A DNA stretch of 64,000 nt from Pseudomicrostroma phylloplanum (taxonomy: Eukaryota; Basidiomycota; Exobasidiomycetes; Microstromatales). Made by a program: the position numbers and the translations under genes. The stretch lies in assembly GCA_039545275.1 (NCBI GenBank), contig BCHS01000013.1, positions 248,001-312,000 on the forward strand. Reading direction: 5' to 3'. Shown here piece by piece: positions 62,372 to 64,000 of this stretch (its first letter is position 1; the number at the start of each line of letters is the position of its first letter). A model generated the notes under the pieces. The model ran no database searches. It was not told where the DNA came from and worked only from the letters and a program-made list of their open reading frames with translations.

Positions 62372-64000
62372 TGTTGCGTGATTCGGGAGGTGAAGGTGAG
62401 GGTATCGATGTTGTACTACCAAGTCAGCAGCAATAGGGAGGGGAGTCAAGGACGAAGAGATGCACACAAGATGTGGGGAAGGGTTCAAGAGGGGGAACAA
62501 TTGAGAAGCAAAAGATCAGCTGAGCAACCTCTTGTATGTTTCTTTGAAGTGCCCGTCAAGTCCACAAGCACACGGCCGCCGCTGCTCAAGCCCTCGCACC
62601 ACTGTGTCATGTCTCTGCATCTATGTCTCGGCCCGGGCATGGATTGGAGGCGAGATGCATACACCGCTTGCCTCTGGTTGTTGCCCCTACGTGGCCCCGG
62701 TCGGTCTCATGACCGTGTGATCTTATGATGTGGTGGTCCTTCGGTAAGGGGGAGGACCCCTCCGTCCGGGTCAAACCCCGCTGAAGTATGTTTCCGAGGT
62801 TTGCGCTGCACCTCGGCTGGCCTCGCGCCTGGGTCGAAGAAGCAACTTCAGAAAGTGGTGATCGAGGCTGACCTTGTGGAGAGGGAGGAGAGGAGGGGAA
62901 GACGACGACGAGGGGCTGGCTGCTGGCGTCAGGCGCTGGGTGGGTGACAGACAGTGTTCCTGTCCCCCCTTTACCGCCGCGAGTGCCGCCCAGGCTGATG
63001 CGCCTGCTGCCCCTTTGCGGTACCCCTCCAGTCAGTCAGGGGGCGGACCATGAGCACAGATTATGCACTGCCTTGGGTCTGTGCCCTCTGCCATCCTGCC
63101 GTACCAAGCTCGGTGCAGCGGGGGGTTGGGGTTGGCAGTCCGCCTCATCCTTGTGACCCTGCAGGGCCACGCCTGGTCACAGGACGCCCAATTCACAATG
63201 CGGGGCTCCACACTCCAGCCCAGCCCCGCACCGCGCCGCGCTGCCGAGCTCACCCGCACCCCCACCCGCACCGGCCACCAGACGCGGCATCTTGACCACA
63301 CCCAAGACAAGCACGAGTGCGGAAGACAACCACATCTCTGCTCTGCCGTCTCGCCTTGCCAGGCTCACGAGGTAATGGGGCAAGATTGGGTGGCCAGACG
63401 GACGTCTTTCCCCCGGGGCCCTCGTCAGCCACGGGGTGAGTCAGTAGTATTGCCCGCAAGGGGAAATCACCCAAAGGACAAGCGGAGGGGCGCTACAGAC
63501 GATCATGACCCAGACTGCATCTAAGCGAGATGCCGACGGACTATGCCGAGGAGTCAGAGCACCACAATAATGGTTGCGACGTCTTACCGAGGCCGGCTGG
63601 CCTCTGGTACCACGCACCTACTGTCTGCCAGTCAAGGAAAAGCAGGAAAGACGCGCGAGGTACCGCAAGCCTTTGTCCAGGTGTATAATTCGCACACAGT
63701 CTCTCCTGCGTGCGCAGAGAACTCTAAGTCTGCTTCTGTGCAGCATCTCCCATTCGCGTACGCGTCTAGCCTCATCCACGAGGAAGGAGAATCGCCACAG
63801 TTGTTGGCCTGACTACTCTGACAGCAGTACACCCAGTTGTACGTACGGCGCCTGTTGAACCACGTTACAATGATGTGAGTGCCTCCAGATTGCCCTCCAG
63901 TGGTCTCTACTCCAAAGAGCCTCAGCGACGATGATCATTTGGCCACCCCGAAGCTCAAGACCTGCGCGGGCGGACCCCCGTGTGCGTGTTTGTGTGTGCC
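62372..64000. other. 1.6-kb upstream region of the acetate transporter, right edge of window
   Basis: No protein-coding frame here shows motifs. The segment is the upstream side of the minus-strand transporter and may also contain the flank of a gene beyond the window. It includes several GC-box hexamers (separate entry) and G/C-rich runs (62738-62790, 63010-63035). A stretch at about 62734-62785 looked tRNA-like at first sight but does not fold as one. Confidence 0.4.
62776..63229. promoter_or_regulatory. Cluster of GCGGGG/CCCCGC boxes
   Basis: The hexamer GCGGGG or its complement occurs at 62776-62781 (complement), 63118-63123, 63200-63205 and 63224-63229 (complement). This matches the SYGGGG core bound by fungal carbon-catabolite repressors Mig1/CreA. 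The copy at 63200 is preceded by an AT-richer CACAAT. Position, 0.4-0.9 kb upstream of an acetate transporter, makes glucose repression plausible, but the region is GC-rich and such hexamers can occur by chance. Confidence 0.35.

Noticed and set aside
62734..62785. tRNA-like segment with GGGTCAAACCCC
   Set aside because: Resembles a B box only loosely; no A box at proper spacing and no acceptor stem.
63063..63524. 153-codon plus-strand frame near the right edge
   Set aside because: His/Pro/Arg-rich with no conserved pattern, and overlapping frames on both strands.
1..64000. CRISPR arrays, insertion sequences, transposase or reverse transcriptase genes
   Set aside because: No spaced palindromic repeat array and no mobile-element protein motif was seen in any frame; the DNA is a eukaryotic nuclear genome.

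Overview
The window is nuclear chromosomal DNA from a fungus. Genes are eukaryotic and intron-bearing, with short introns (mostly 54-150 nt) that nearly all begin GTGAGT-like and end CAG or TAG. The gene set is fungal: URA3, SPT8, NUP84, RIX1, a tricalbin, DOM34, an Sst2/FlbA-type RGS protein, an ATO-family acetate transporter. High GC, dense gene packing and many Ser/Gly/Gln-rich insertions suggest a basidiomycete, perhaps Ustilaginomycotina. That placement is inference. A single ambiguous base (N at 51643) shows this is draft assembly.

Layout, left to right. 0.3-8.5 kb: NDUFS4 (complex I), LSM12, dephospho-CoA kinase, NUP84 and ZPR1. 8.6-11.4 kb: an accessory patch holding two tandem copies of an unrecognised gene family plus a 3'-end fragment of a third; one copy has lost its start codon and the other has a frame break. 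11.5-20.9 kb: a concentrative nucleoside transporter, a PNPO-like flavoprotein, an unrecognised low-complexity protein and a large RGS/DEP regulator. 22.3-29.9 kb: a 1,708-residue coiled-coil protein and RanBP1. 30.4-42.5 kb: phosphatidylserine decarboxylase, RIX1, SDHAF1, SUA5, DOM34 and NOP58. 43.1-52.0 kb: an unrecognised Ser-rich protein, a tandem dsRBD-like protein and a tricalbin. 52.7-62.4 kb: an M20 carboxypeptidase, SPT8, URA3, an endonuclease III and an ATO-type transporter. The last 1.6 kb holds no gene I can support and is probably that transporter's upstream region.

Most genes are housekeeping and unrelated in pathway. Themes recur: ribosome biogenesis and translation (RIX1, NOP58, DOM34, SUA5, ZPR1, LSM12), mitochondrial function (NDUFS4, SDHAF1, PSD1, CoA synthesis) and membrane lipid supply or contact sites (PSD1, tricalbin). 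Neighbours are mostly divergent or convergent with short spacers. The best candidates for something undescribed are the tandem family at 9.5-11.3 kb (its N-terminal half has faint Hint/intein-like features) and the tandem dsRBD-like protein at 45.3-47.1 kb. All coordinates and splice models were read by eye from reading frames, splice signals and family knowledge; no searches were run.
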